From positions 1,178,001 through 1,242,000 of the forward strand of contig NZ_JAHBZI010000001.1 in assembly GCF_019635515.1 (NCBI RefSeq): a stretch of 64,000 nt of DNA. The letters run 5' to 3'. The notes under the pieces are model-generated. The model did not search any database. It was not told where the DNA came from and worked only from the letters and a program-made list of their open reading frames with translations. The translations under genes and the position numbers were made by a program. The stretch comes from Sphingomonas sp. Its GTDB lineage: Bacteria > Pseudomonadota > Alphaproteobacteria > Sphingomonadales > Sphingomonadaceae. Position 1 is the stretch's first letter. Each line of letters starts with the position of its first letter. Below, in pieces: positions 7,680 to 16,618 of this stretch.

Positions 7680-10262
7680 GTGGCCACGGTTACCGAGCCT
7701 GTCGACCTGACCAATTGCGATCGCGAACCGATTCATCTGCTGGGAGCGATCCAGCCGATCGGTTTCCTACTGACGGTATCGGAGCAGTGGGTGGTGGAAC
7801 GCGCTTCCGCCAATCTCTCCAGCTTTCTGGGGGTGACGCCCGAGGAGGCGATCGGCCAGCCGCTGGGCGCGCTGATTGGCGCGCAGGCGGTGCATCATTT
7901 CCGCAACCGCATCGCGATGCTGCGCGGCGACGACGCGGTCGAGCGTATCTTCGGCTGTGCGCTGCGCGAGGACCTGATGGCGTTTGATATCGCGCTCCAT
8001 GTCTCGGATGGGCAGATCGTGATCGAGGCGGAACCGGCATCGGACGAGCATGGCGACGCGACCAATACCGTCCGCTCGATGATCGCGCGGCTCGACATGA
8101 CCGAGCGCCTCGACAGCTTCCTCAACGAAGGCGCGCGGATGATCCGCGGGCTCACCGGGTTCGATAGGGTGATGGTTTATCGTTTCGATCAGGACGGATC
8201 GGGCGAAGTCGCCGCGGAAGCGTGCCGCTCGGGGATCGGCAAGTTCAAGGGGCTGCACTACCCGGCGACCGATATCCCGGCGCAGGCGCGGGTGCTCTAC
8301 AAGCGTAATCTGCTGCGGGTGATCGCCGATCTGGAGGCGGAGCCGGTGCCGATCGTCTCGGCGGAGCATCGCCGGGGCGAGACGCTCGATCTGTCGCTGT
8401 CGATCCTGCGCTCTGTATCGCGTATCCATATCGAATATCTCAAGAATATGGGCGTCGGCGCGTCGATGTCGATCTCGATCGTTGTCGATGACGAGCTATG
8501 GGGCCTGTTCGCCTGCCACCATTATGGTCCGCTCAACCCCAGCTTCGAGCGGCGATCGGTATGCGAGCTGTTCGCGCAGATGTTCGCGATGCGGCTGGAG
8601 AGCCGGCTGCGCAAGGAGCTGATGGATTTCGAGCGGCGCGCGCGCGACATTTCGGACCAGCTGCTCGGCGCAGTCGCGTCCGACGAGACCTTGCTCAACG
8701 ATCCCGACTGGCTGGGCGACATTCTGATCACCGCGATCCCCGCCGATGGCGTCGGCGTGTGGATCAACGGTAGCCTGGCGCTGTCGGGCCGGACGCCGCC
8801 GGCGAATGGCTTCCGCGAGATCATCGCGCGGCTGCACGAGACTGACACTGGACAGGTCTTCGCGACCGACCAGATCTCGAAGGTCGTGCCCTCCGCCGAG
8901 CGTTACGCCTCGACCGCGGCGGGGATGCTGGCGATCCCGCTGTCGCGGACCGCGCGCGATTACGTGGTGCTGTTCCGCTCCGAGGTGATCCATTCGGTGC
9001 GCTGGGGCGGGGATCCGCACAAGCCGGTGGAGTATGGCCCTAACGGTCCGCGCCTGACCCCACGCGAGAGCTTCGCCGAATGGAAGGAACTGGTCGAGGG
9101 AAAGGCCAAGCCGTTCACCCAATCCGAGTTGCGCGTCGCCGAGACGCTGCGCGCGACGCTGATCGAGGTGGTGCTGCGGCTGGCCGAGGAAGCTACGGTC
9201 CAGCGTCAGCAGGCGCATGCGCGCCAGGAATTGCTGATCGCCGAACTCAACCACCGCGTCCGCAACATCCTTGGAGTAATCCGTGGGCTGATCCGCCAGT
9301 CCAAGCCGCATGACGGCAGCCTGGAAGGGTTCGTGAAGCTGGTCGATGGCCGCATCCACGCGCTGGCCCGCGCCCATAACCAGATCACCGACGATCATTG
9401 GGGCCCGGCGCCGATCCAGACGCTGATCGACGCCGAGGCGGCCGCATTTCTCGCCGATGGTGGCGGTGACCGCATCCATACCAGCGGCGATTTCGTGCTG
9501 CTCAATCCGCAGGCCTATTCGACCATGGCGCTGGTGATCCACGAGCTGGTCACCAATTCGGCCAAATATGGCGGCCTTTCCGCCAGCGGCGGTTCGGTGA
9601 TGATCGACTGGTCGCGCAATGCCGCCGGCGATCTGATCGTCGAATGGCGCGAGCAGGGTGGGCCCAAGGTCAGCACGCCAACGCGCAAGGGCTTCGGCAC
9701 CACGATCATCGGCCGTTCCGTCCCCTATGATCTGGGTGGCTCGGCCGAGATCATTTTTCCGCCCGAGGGCGTCCACGCGCGTTTCCGGATCCCGGCGCGC
9801 CACGTCAGCGAAGCGACGCAGGACCGCACCCCGGTGATCAAATATCCGCGCCCGGCGATCGGCCATCCGACCACGGCGCCCGATCAGGTGCTTGCCGGGC
9901 ATCGGGCGTTGCTGGTCGAAGACAGCCTGATCATCGCGCTCGACGCCGAGGATGTGCTGTCACGGCTCGGCGCGGACGACATCGCCACGGCGGCGACACT
10001 CGATGGCGGGCTCGATGCGGTCGAGAGCTTTCGTCCCAGCGTGGCGATGCTCGACATCAATCTCGGCGACCGCACCAGCTACGCCATTGCCGATCGGCTG
10101 GATGAGCTGGGCATCCCGTTCCTGTTCGCATCGGGCTATGGCGAGCAGGCGCAATTACCCGAAAAACATGCCGGCCGCACGATCGTTCAGAAGCCATATA
10201 CGCTGGAGAATGTCGCGCGGGCGCTGGACGGACTGCTGCGTGACACCGCCCCCGGCGACTAA
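7680..10262 (+). CDS. bphP: Bacteriophytochrome histidine kinase (HWE type) with C-terminal receiver domain
   Basis: 860-residue red/far-red photoreceptor. Cys13 in TNCDREPIHLLGAIQP is the conserved biliverdin attachment site. Domains in order are PAS (about 10-115), GAF (about 140-315, with LHYPATDIPAQAR, a variant of PASDIP), and PHY (about 330-510, with PRESF in its tongue). These are followed by an HWE-family kinase (His near 524 in AELNHRVRN, HELVTNSAKYGGLS and the W-x-E in VEWREQGGP). A fused response-regulator receiver domain (about 740-855) has phospho-acceptor Asp near 790 in MLDINL. The GTG start abuts the bphO stop. The receiver may be an intramolecular phosphate sink. No separate downstream regulator lies next to it, so the output is unknown. 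Confidence 0.95.
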   Translation: MATVTEPVDLTNCDREPIHLLGAIQPIGFLLTVSEQWVVERASANLSSFLGVTPEEAIGQPLGALIGAQAVHHFRNRIAMLRGDDAVERIFGCALREDLMAFDIALHVSDGQIVIEAEPASDEHGDATNTVRSMIARLDMTERLDSFLNEGARMIRGLTGFDRVMVYRFDQDGSGEVAAEACRSGIGKFKGLHYPATDIPAQARVLYKRNLLRVIADLEAEPVPIVSAEHRRGETLDLSLSILRSVSRIHIEYLKNMGVGASMSISIVVDDELWGLFACHHYGPLNPSFERRSVCELFAQMFAMRLESRLRKELMDFERRARDISDQLLGAVASDETLLNDPDWLGDILITAIPADGVGVWINGSLALSGRTPPANGFREIIARLHETDTGQVFATDQISKVVPSAERYASTAAGMLAIPLSRTARDYVVLFRSEVIHSVRWGGDPHKPVEYGPNGPRLTPRESFAEWKELVEGKAKPFTQSELRVAETLRATLIEVVLRLAEEATVQRQQAHARQELLIAELNHRVRNILGVIRGLIRQSKPHDGSLEGFVKLVDGRIHALARAHNQITDDHWGPAPIQTLIDAEAAAFLADGGGDRIHTSGDFVLLNPQAYSTMALVIHELVTNSAKYGGLSASGGSVMIDWSRNAAGDLIVEWREQGGPKVSTPTRKGFGTTIIGRSVPYDLGGSAEIIFPPEGVHARFRIPARHVSEATQDRTPVIKYPRPAIGHPTTAPDQVLAGHRALLVEDSLIIALDAEDVLSRLGADDIATAATLDGGLDAVESFRPSVAMLDINLGDRTSYAIADRLDELGIPFLFASGYGEQAQLPEKHAGRTIVQKPYTLENVARALDGLLRDTAPGD

Positions 10263-11800
10263 AGCTGTCGGAGCAGCGCCGCACCTTCGGCGGGCGGCAA
10301 AGCCAGCAATGTTTCCCACAGGGCTATGGTGGCCGCACATTGTGCATCGAGGCTGCCCCTGCCGGCCAGCGCTTGGTTGAACACAGGGAGCGCGAGCGAG
10401 GCACGGGCGGCTGCCGCCTGCTGGAGCGCCGGTGACATGCTTGCCGGCTTGAGCTCGACCCGGGTCGGATCAAGCAGTACCTTTGCGGCTAGCTGCTGCG
10501 TGCGCGACGGGATTTCAGGCGGAAGCAAGCTCCGGTCATAGTCGCCGCCACTGAGGAAGCCGACGCAGGCCGCGCCGCTGTGTTCGCGCAGCGCCTGAGC
10601 GCCATCGAGATTGATCCGGAAATATTCGATCAGCGATGGGTCGGGCGCAGTGCGCAATGCCAGACGATAATAGCCATCGACCACGCCCGAAACCGCGATC
10701 ACAAATGTGCGGGGATCGTCGCCGCGATCATAGGCTTCGTTCCATGTCTTGTGGAGCAACTGGCTGAGTTGCGGATTGCGATCTTCGATGTCGGCGATGC
10801 TGAGCCGGTCGCCGAACAGCATTTCCAGCGCCCGATCGATATCGACGCGCTGGTTGGTGAGAGAGCCGGAGGGCGCCTCCAAGCCCGGCGTTGAACTTTT
10901 GGGAAGTTGCTGGGCCATCTCCCGCGTCCGGCTTGCGGCGACATAGATCGAGACCGCCGCGGCGATGGTCAGCACGAAGCCGAGCCCGCCTGCGATCCAC
11001 AGCGGCCGTCGCAGGCGTGCTTCCCAGCGGCGCACTGTTTCCTCCTCGAACAGCCCTTCAAGTTCGGGATAGCGGCGGCGAATCAGGCGCAGGACGTAGC
11101 GGACATCGTCCGGGCGGGCTTTCTTGCCGGTGGAGATTTCGCCGGACAGCGCCTGCCACGCCGGATTGAGGGCATGGCCGGGCTGGCGGACCATATCCGC
11201 GAAAAGCTGCGACGAATTGGCTGGCGCGGGTCTGGCCATCTCGCGGCGCAGTTCGGCCATCCGCGCGTCGATGGGAGCGAGCCGCGCCCGGTCTTCTTCG
11301 GAAAAGAGCGGCAGAACCTCGACGCCGGGATACCAGTAAGTATCGGTGATGTCGGCTCGCTGGCGGACCAGATCGATATATTCGGCGGCGAGCGGATTGC
11401 CGGCCTCGGGCGCCATCACGTTGCGGCGATAGCGCTCGGGATCGAAGACCTTTTGGGGGTCGGGGAGGAACAGGATGCGCCGGGGATCGCCGAGCTGGGG
11501 CGTGACGTCCAGCAGGCTGCCGTCGGGTCGACGCCACACCGCATGATGCTCGGCCTCGAACCAGCGGCCCGGCCAGCGCCAGATCGCCCAGCCATAGGCC
11601 GCTTCGCCGCCGTGCATTTCCGCCTGTCGCACCGAATTGTCGAAGCAATAGGCGACGCGGCCGTGCGGCTGCGGATCGACTGGCACGTAGACTGGAGTGT
11701 GCGAAGAAATGGTGGCGCAGAAAGCGAGCGTCGCGGCGTCGATCTCTTCAGGTGGGCCGAGGACCACCGGTGGCGGGTTTTGCTGAGTCGGGCCTTCCAT
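10259..11800 (-). CDS. Single-span membrane protein with a possible Cys-His-Asp hydrolase domain
   Basis: 513 residues. I recognise no named family with certainty. The N-terminal domain (about 20-115) has VAYCFDNSVRQ, GWAIWRW, EAEHHAVWRRPDG and LLDVTPQ. From memory, the pattern C..N....G..GW.IW...EAE.HAVW..DG.L.DVTP recurs in bacterial proteins, and Cys52, His86 and Asp98 are spaced like a papain/transglutaminase-type triad. This is inference. A helix at about 266-289 crosses the membrane, and a 220-residue C-terminal domain follows. The ATG at 11800 gives the conserved start; upstream in-frame sequence is Arg/Pro-rich and unconvincing. The gene converges on bphP with a 4-bp overlap and is divergent from the VWA gene, so it may belong functionally to the triad. 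Confidence 0.6.
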   Translation of the reverse strand: MEGPTQQNPPPVVLGPPEEIDAATLAFCATISSHTPVYVPVDPQPHGRVAYCFDNSVRQAEMHGGEAAYGWAIWRWPGRWFEAEHHAVWRRPDGSLLDVTPQLGDPRRILFLPDPQKVFDPERYRRNVMAPEAGNPLAAEYIDLVRQRADITDTYWYPGVEVLPLFSEEDRARLAPIDARMAELRREMARPAPANSSQLFADMVRQPGHALNPAWQALSGEISTGKKARPDDVRYVLRLIRRRYPELEGLFEEETVRRWEARLRRPLWIAGGLGFVLTIAAAVSIYVAASRTREMAQQLPKSSTPGLEAPSGSLTNQRVDIDRALEMLFGDRLSIADIEDRNPQLSQLLHKTWNEAYDRGDDPRTFVIAVSGVVDGYYRLALRTAPDPSLIEYFRINLDGAQALREHSGAACVGFLSGGDYDRSLLPPEIPSRTQQLAAKVLLDPTRVELKPASMSPALQQAAAARASLALPVFNQALAGRGSLDAQCAATIALWETLLALPPAEGAALLRQL

Positions 11801-11958
11801 GATTGTGGTGGTGATAGAGGGCCTTGGGGGCTGGGGATAGCGCGTCCATGAATGGGGCGAGCCGCGTGCCCGCTTGCCTTGCCCTTGCCGGCAAAACTGC
11901 GTCATATCGGGGAACGGGGCGCGTTCGATTCCGGGTGTGGGTGGAAGGGTAGCCTGAC

Positions 11959-12633
11959 GTGAATTTGATTCCAGACGTGGCGCTCGCCGAGAATACCAGC
12001 CAGCGGCTGCCCTGCGTGGTCGTCCTCGATGGCTCGACCTCGATGCAGGGAAACGCGATTCAGGCGCTGAACGACGGCCTCAAACTGCTCGAGAGCGATC
12101 TCAAGGCCGACGATGTCGCGCGCCAGCGGGTTCGAATTCTCGTGCTGCGCATCGGCGCACCGCACGATGTCGAGGTCGTCACCGACTGGGTGGATGCCAT
12201 CGAATTCGAAGCGCCCGAGATCGACGCCAACGGTACCACGCCGCTCGGCGCAGGCGTGCGCCGGGCGCTCGACGAGATCGAAGCCGAAAAGGCGCGGTAC
12301 CGCGACCATGGCATTCCCTATAATCGCCCCTGGCTGTTCGTGCTCACCGATGGCGAGCCGACCGATCCCGGTTGGGAAGGCGCCGCCGACGAATGCCGTG
12401 CGGCGGAAGAGAATGGGCGGGTTTCGGTATTCTGCGTCGGCGTCGGTGAGGCCAATATCGCCAAGCTCGCCCGCTTCAGTCCGCGCCAGCCGCTGGCGCT
12501 CAAGGGGCTGGCGTTCCGTGAGTTCTTCCTGTGGCTGAGTCGCAGCGCCCGCGCCGGATCGCAATCGGCGCCGAGTGAGAATATCCAGATGGCCGCGCCC
12601 AGCGACTGGGCCGTGATCCCCGGCGGGAGCTGA
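11959..12633 (+). CDS. TerY-like von Willebrand factor A domain protein
   Basis: 224-residue single VWA domain with a full metal-ion-dependent adhesion site: DGSTSM (DxSxS), the Thr of NGTTPLG, and TDGEPTD. It matches TerY-type VWA proteins, which are found with a PP2C phosphatase and a protein kinase in stress-response loci. It is probably cytoplasmic, as it has no signal peptide, and may be the target or scaffold for the next two gene products. The start is the GTG at 11959. The stop is 5 bp before the phosphatase start, so the genes form a tight operon. The intergenic region towards the divergent membrane-protein gene (11801-11958) probably holds both promoters; no clear boxes are seen. 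Confidence 0.85.
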   Translation: MNLIPDVALAENTSQRLPCVVVLDGSTSMQGNAIQALNDGLKLLESDLKADDVARQRVRILVLRIGAPHDVEVVTDWVDAIEFEAPEIDANGTTPLGAGVRRALDEIEAEKARYRDHGIPYNRPWLFVLTDGEPTDPGWEGAADECRAAEENGRVSVFCVGVGEANIAKLARFSPRQPLALKGLAFREFFLWLSRSARAGSQSAPSENIQMAAPSDWAVIPGGS

Positions 12634-12637
12634 TCGC

Positions 12638-13396
12638 GTGGCGGCTCCGGCATGGCGGATCGCCGGGGCTTCGGTCACGGGCGCGGTGCACGCGTTTAGC
12701 GGTGATGCTTGCCAGGATCGCCACCGCACGCAGGTGACGCCGGGTGGGGCGTTGATCGCCATAGTGTCCGATGGCGCCGGTTCGGCGGTGCATGGCGGCG
12801 AAGGCGCGGCGATCCTGTGCGAGCGGGTAACCGCCGCGCTCGCCCGCACGCTGGGACGGGGCAAGCCGAAGGCGTCGCGGGCATTGCTGCGGCGGGGGGT
12901 GCGGGCGGTATGCGCCGGGGTTGAGGCGGCGCGGGCGCAGATCTCGGGCGATCTTTCCGATTATCACGCGACTCTGGTCGGCGCGGTGGTGCTGCCAGGC
13001 ACAGGGGGGCTGTTCTTCCATATCGGCGACGGTGCGGCGCTGGCGGTCGAATTGGAAAGCGGCCGCTGGACGCTTTCGGCTCCGCGTAACGGCGAATATT
13101 CCTGCGAGACCTATTTCTTCACCGAGTCCGATTGGCGCAGGCGGCTGCGCTTCAAGCTGATCGAGCCGGGATTCGACACGATATTCGTGATGACAGACGG
13201 CGTCACCGATATCGGGCTCAAGAACAGGGGCTCGGGGCCCGAACCGTTCATGCCCTTCTTCGAGCCGATCGGCCGCTTTCTCGCGCAGGCCGGGCGCGCC
13301 GAGGGTGAACGGGCGTTGATTGGCACGCTCGACACGCCGGCAGTGCGCGAGCGCTCGAACGACGACAAGACGCTCGTCTGGGCGCAGGCGGTATGA
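12638..13396 (+). CDS. PP2C-family protein phosphatase
   Basis: 252-residue Ser/Thr phosphatase of the PP2C type. Metal-binding motifs are SDGAGS near residue 44, FHIGDGAALAV, FVMTDGVTD and the C-terminal NDDKTLVW. The N-terminus has the typical HAFSGDACQDRH (a GxxHxxxNQD-like motif). It would remove phosphate from the VWA protein or kinase products. The GTG at 12638 starts it; the TGA overlaps the ATG of the kinase (ATGA). It is the second member of the triad. Confidence 0.88.
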   Translation: MAAPAWRIAGASVTGAVHAFSGDACQDRHRTQVTPGGALIAIVSDGAGSAVHGGEGAAILCERVTAALARTLGRGKPKASRALLRRGVRAVCAGVEAARAQISGDLSDYHATLVGAVVLPGTGGLFFHIGDGAALAVELESGRWTLSAPRNGEYSCETYFFTESDWRRRLRFKLIEPGFDTIFVMTDGVTDIGLKNRGSGPEPFMPFFEPIGRFLAQAGRAEGERALIGTLDTPAVRERSNDDKTLVWAQAV

Positions 13397-15168
13397 ACGA
13401 AGCCTATCTCGGGCGCGGCGAGAGCCGGAGGATGTTGCGGCTCGGCAAGCTGCTCGGCGAAGGAGCGTCGGGCAGGGTCTATGCGGCCGGGCAGGGCATG
13501 GCGGCTAAGCTCTATCATGACCCAGAAGAAGCGCGGCGCTACGAAGCCAAGATCGAGGCGATGCTCGCCCGCCCGCCCGAGCTGCCGCCGGGGACGCGCA
13601 GTGGCTTGACCTATCCGCAGATCGCCTGGCCGGTCGCCAAGCTCCATGATCGCGCCGGCAATTTCATCGGCTTCCTGATGCCCGAGATCGATTTCGGGCG
13701 ATCGACGAGTCTGGTGAACCTGCTCCAGAAGAACAGCCGTAAGCTGGAGGGGATCAGCGACTATTATGGCTATCGCGTGCTGGTCGCGCGCAATCTGGCG
13801 TCGGTGTTCGCCGAACTGCATCGCGCCGGCCACCACATGATCGACATGAAGCCGGCGAATTTGCGTTTCTATCCCGCTGTAAGCTGGATGGCGGTGGTCG
13901 ATGCCGATGGCTTCAGCATCGCGGGCGTAAATGGCCGCCTGGGCGCGTTCCAACTCAGCGACGAGTATATCGCGCCCGAGAGCTGGAAGCGGAAACCTGC
14001 GGAGCTTGGGCTGGAGCAGGATCTGTTCGCGCTGGCGGCGATCATCTTTCAGCTGCTGAACAACGGCGTGCATCCGTTTGCGGGCACGGTGACAGGCAGC
14101 GCCGCCACCGATCTCCAGGCGCGGATCGTCGAAGGGCTCTACCCCTATGCCATTGCCCCACGCGCAGGTCTCCGCCCGAGCACCGCGAGCATCCATCGTA
14201 TGTTTCGCCGCGGTACCCGCGAGATGTTCGATGCGGCCTTCCTGACCACGCGGCGCCCGAGCGCGGGCGAGTGGCGCGACCATCTCGATACGCTGGTGGC
14301 ACAGCTTACTCCCTGCGCCGCGCATCCGGACGAACATGTGCACTTCGGAGCGGGTTGCGGTTTTTGCGGACATCAGGCCCGGATCGATGCGGTGCGGATA
14401 ACGCCGCGGCGCGCTGTGCGGGCACGGCCGGCGCCACCGCCGCGCTATGTGCCGCCGGTGCAATATGCGGTTCCGCGGTCTTTCGCGATGCCGTTGCCGC
14501 GCAAGCGCCGGTCTTCGGTGGGGTTCGTCGTGCGCAGCTCGTTGCTGGCGGCGGCGGTCGCGGGGCTTGTGGTGGCGTCGGACTGGCTATGGCGGGAGAA
14601 TCTGGTGCGCCAGGCCAGCGCCGCGACGTTAGCGGCTCCGGCGCCCGGCTTCACCGAACCGCTAGTGCCGATGGCCGAGTGGAGAGACTATCTAACCCTG
14701 CCGGCCGGCGAAGCGGCACAGATCGATATGCGAGCCGGGCCGGGCGAACAATATGCGGTGCTGGGCACGATCGGCGCCGCTGATATTCTGACCGGAATCG
14801 GCACGGCGGTAGCGAATGATGGGCAGCAATGGCGGCAAGTGACGCGCAACGACGGCACATCGGGCTTCGTGCCCGCCGACATGCTGATCGCCAAGGAGGA
14901 TGTAATCGCCCAGCTCGAATGCCCGGCAGGCAAGACCTGTGACGATGGGACCATACCTGTCAGCGACTATATGATCGGTATGCGGTACCGCGAATTGTTC
15001 GGGCGCGGCGATGCCGGGCGGCGATCGATATTGGAGCGGGGCCAACGCGCATGGGAGGCTGAGCGCGCCGCCTGCAATGCGATGGCGCGGCCGGCACCGT
15101 GCCGGATAGCGGCCAATGCGCGGCGACTAGGGGCGCTCGACAATTTGGCGATTGGAGGCCAGCCATGA
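13393..15168 (+). CDS. Membrane-anchored Ser/Thr protein kinase with zinc-knuckle and SH3-like domains
   Basis: 591 residues. The kinase domain (about 17-300) has a glycine loop GEGASGRVY (22-30), Lys39, catalytic-loop IDMKPANL (Asp151) and DADGF (Asp172), so it is predicted active although the HRD motif is degenerate. Cys308, His311, Cys322 and Cys325 form a likely zinc knuckle. A basic Pro-rich linker leads to a membrane helix at about 383-400. A bacterial SH3-like domain follows (about 438-500, with DMRAGPGEQYAVLG), then a C-terminal segment with four Cys residues. The SH3 part should lie in the periplasm, where SH3b domains often bind peptidoglycan. It overlaps the phosphatase gene upstream and modA downstream by 4 bp each. 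Confidence 0.85.
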   Translation: MNEAYLGRGESRRMLRLGKLLGEGASGRVYAAGQGMAAKLYHDPEEARRYEAKIEAMLARPPELPPGTRSGLTYPQIAWPVAKLHDRAGNFIGFLMPEIDFGRSTSLVNLLQKNSRKLEGISDYYGYRVLVARNLASVFAELHRAGHHMIDMKPANLRFYPAVSWMAVVDADGFSIAGVNGRLGAFQLSDEYIAPESWKRKPAELGLEQDLFALAAIIFQLLNNGVHPFAGTVTGSAATDLQARIVEGLYPYAIAPRAGLRPSTASIHRMFRRGTREMFDAAFLTTRRPSAGEWRDHLDTLVAQLTPCAAHPDEHVHFGAGCGFCGHQARIDAVRITPRRAVRARPAPPPRYVPPVQYAVPRSFAMPLPRKRRSSVGFVVRSSLLAAAVAGLVVASDWLWRENLVRQASAATLAAPAPGFTEPLVPMAEWRDYLTLPAGEAAQIDMRAGPGEQYAVLGTIGAADILTGIGTAVANDGQQWRQVTRNDGTSGFVPADMLIAKEDVIAQLECPAGKTCDDGTIPVSDYMIGMRYRELFGRGDAGRRSILERGQRAWEAERAACNAMARPAPCRIAANARRLGALDNLAIGGQP

Positions 15169-15929
15169 TCGCGCGGCGCGGATTTCTGGCCGGGATTGGC
15201 GCGACCGCGTTTGCCGCACGGGCGAGCGCCGCGCCGGCTGCGCCTTTGGTGCTGGCCGCAGCGAGCCTGCAAGAGTCATTAAACGCCGCGGCCGATGCCT
15301 GGGCCGCCAAGGGGCATGCCCGGCCGGTCTGCTCGTTCGCGGCGTCGTCGGCGCTGGCGCGGCAGATCGCGGTAGGCGCGGCGGCAGACCTTTTCATCTC
15401 GGCGGACGAGCCGTGGATGGACGATGTCGAAAGGCGAGGGCGGATCGTGCCCGGCAGCCGCGCGGCTTTCCTGGGCAACCGGCTGGTGATCGTCGAGACC
15501 AAGGGGCTGCGGGGCCGCTACGCCTTCCCGCCCAATGCCGACCTTGCCGAGATGCTTTCGCAAGGCCGTATCGCCGTCGCCGATCCGGATTCGGTGCCGG
15601 CGGGGCGTTATGCCAAGGCAGCGATCGAGAAAGCGGGGGCGTGGAAGTCGGTCGAGTCCCGGCTGGTACGCGGCGAAAGCGTGCGCGCGGCGCTGGCGCT
15701 GGTCGAGCGCGGCGCGGCGCATCACGGGATCGTCTATGCGACGGACGCCCGTGCATCGAGCAAGGTACAGGTGATCGGAACGATCCCCGCCAATGCCCAC
15801 CCGCCGATCCGCTATCCGATCGCGCGGCTCAAGGCTTCGACCAGCCCCGATGCCGAGCCGTTGCGGCGGTTTCTCCTCAGCCGTGAGGGCAAGGCGATTT
15901 TTCAGCGTTTCGGGTTCATCGCGCTTTGA
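15165..15929 (+). CDS. modA: Molybdate ABC transporter, periplasmic binding protein (ModA)
   Basis: 254-residue exported substrate-binding protein. The signal peptide resembles a Tat type (ARRGFLAG). The mature part has LVLAAASLQESLNAA (anion-binding Ser), the SSALARQI and GAAADLFISADEPWMD segments, and VPAGRYAK, all typical of ModA. It captures molybdate or tungstate in the periplasm for ModBC. The ATG at 15165 overlaps the kinase stop (ATGA), so it is translationally coupled to the signalling triad; an upstream in-frame start would lie deep inside the kinase gene. The TGA overlaps the TTG of modB. Confidence 0.92.
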   Translation: MIARRGFLAGIGATAFAARASAAPAAPLVLAAASLQESLNAAADAWAAKGHARPVCSFAASSALARQIAVGAAADLFISADEPWMDDVERRGRIVPGSRAAFLGNRLVIVETKGLRGRYAFPPNADLAEMLSQGRIAVADPDSVPAGRYAKAAIEKAGAWKSVESRLVRGESVRAALALVERGAAHHGIVYATDARASSKVQVIGTIPANAHPPIRYPIARLKASTSPDAEPLRRFLLSREGKAIFQRFGFIAL

Positions 15930-16618
15930 CCCTTACGCCCGAGGAATGGGGAATCGTCGCGCTCTCGCTCAAGGTGGGCGGGGTGGCGGTGCTGGCGTGC
16001 CTGCCGGTGGCATTCGCGCTGGCTTACCTGCTTGCGCGGGTGCGGTTCCCGGGGAAGACACTGATCGACGGACTGGTCCATTTACCGCTGGTGGTGCCGC
16101 CGGTGGTGACCGGGTGGCTGCTGCTGCTGGCGTTCGCTCCGGAAGGGCCGGTGGGGAGTTGGCTGGAGAGCTGGTTCGGGGTGAGCGTGCTGTTTCGCTG
16201 GACCGGCGCGGCGATCGCGGCTGCGGTGATGGCCTTGCCGCTGATGGTCCGCGCGATGCGGCTGTCGATCGAGGCGGTCGACCAGCGGCTCGAACAGGCG
16301 GGCCGCACCTTGGGTGCGGGCAAATGGCGGGTGTTTCGCACGATCACTTTGCCGCTGAGCCTGCCGGGCGTGATCGCTGGCGCGGTGCTCGGCTTCGCGC
16401 GCGGGTTGGGCGAGTTCGGCGCGACGATCACCTTCGTATCGAATGTGCCCGGTGAGACCGAGACACTGCCGCTCGCCATCTACGCCGCGCTCCAGACTCC
16501 GGACGGGGAAGCGATGGTGTTGCGGCTCGCGGCGATCTCCGTGCTGCTTTCGCTTGCCGCGCTGATCGCCTCCGAGTTGATCGCCCGGCGCGTGGGCAGG
16601 GGGCTGCATGTCCTTTGA
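15926..16618 (+). CDS. modB: Molybdate ABC transporter permease (ModB)
   Basis: 230-residue inner-membrane permease with about five to six helices and the EAA loop EQAGRTLGAGKWRVFRTITL, which contacts the ATPase. The family-typical VHLPLVVPPVVTGWLLL and FARGLGEFGATITF are present. It transports molybdate from ModA to the cytoplasm. The TTG at 15926 overlaps the modA stop; the end overlaps modC by 11 bp. Confidence 0.94.
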   Translation: MTLTPEEWGIVALSLKVGGVAVLACLPVAFALAYLLARVRFPGKTLIDGLVHLPLVVPPVVTGWLLLLAFAPEGPVGSWLESWFGVSVLFRWTGAAIAAAVMALPLMVRAMRLSIEAVDQRLEQAGRTLGAGKWRVFRTITLPLSLPGVIAGAVLGFARGLGEFGATITFVSNVPGETETLPLAIYAALQTPDGEAMVLRLAAISVLLSLAALIASELIARRVGRGLHVL

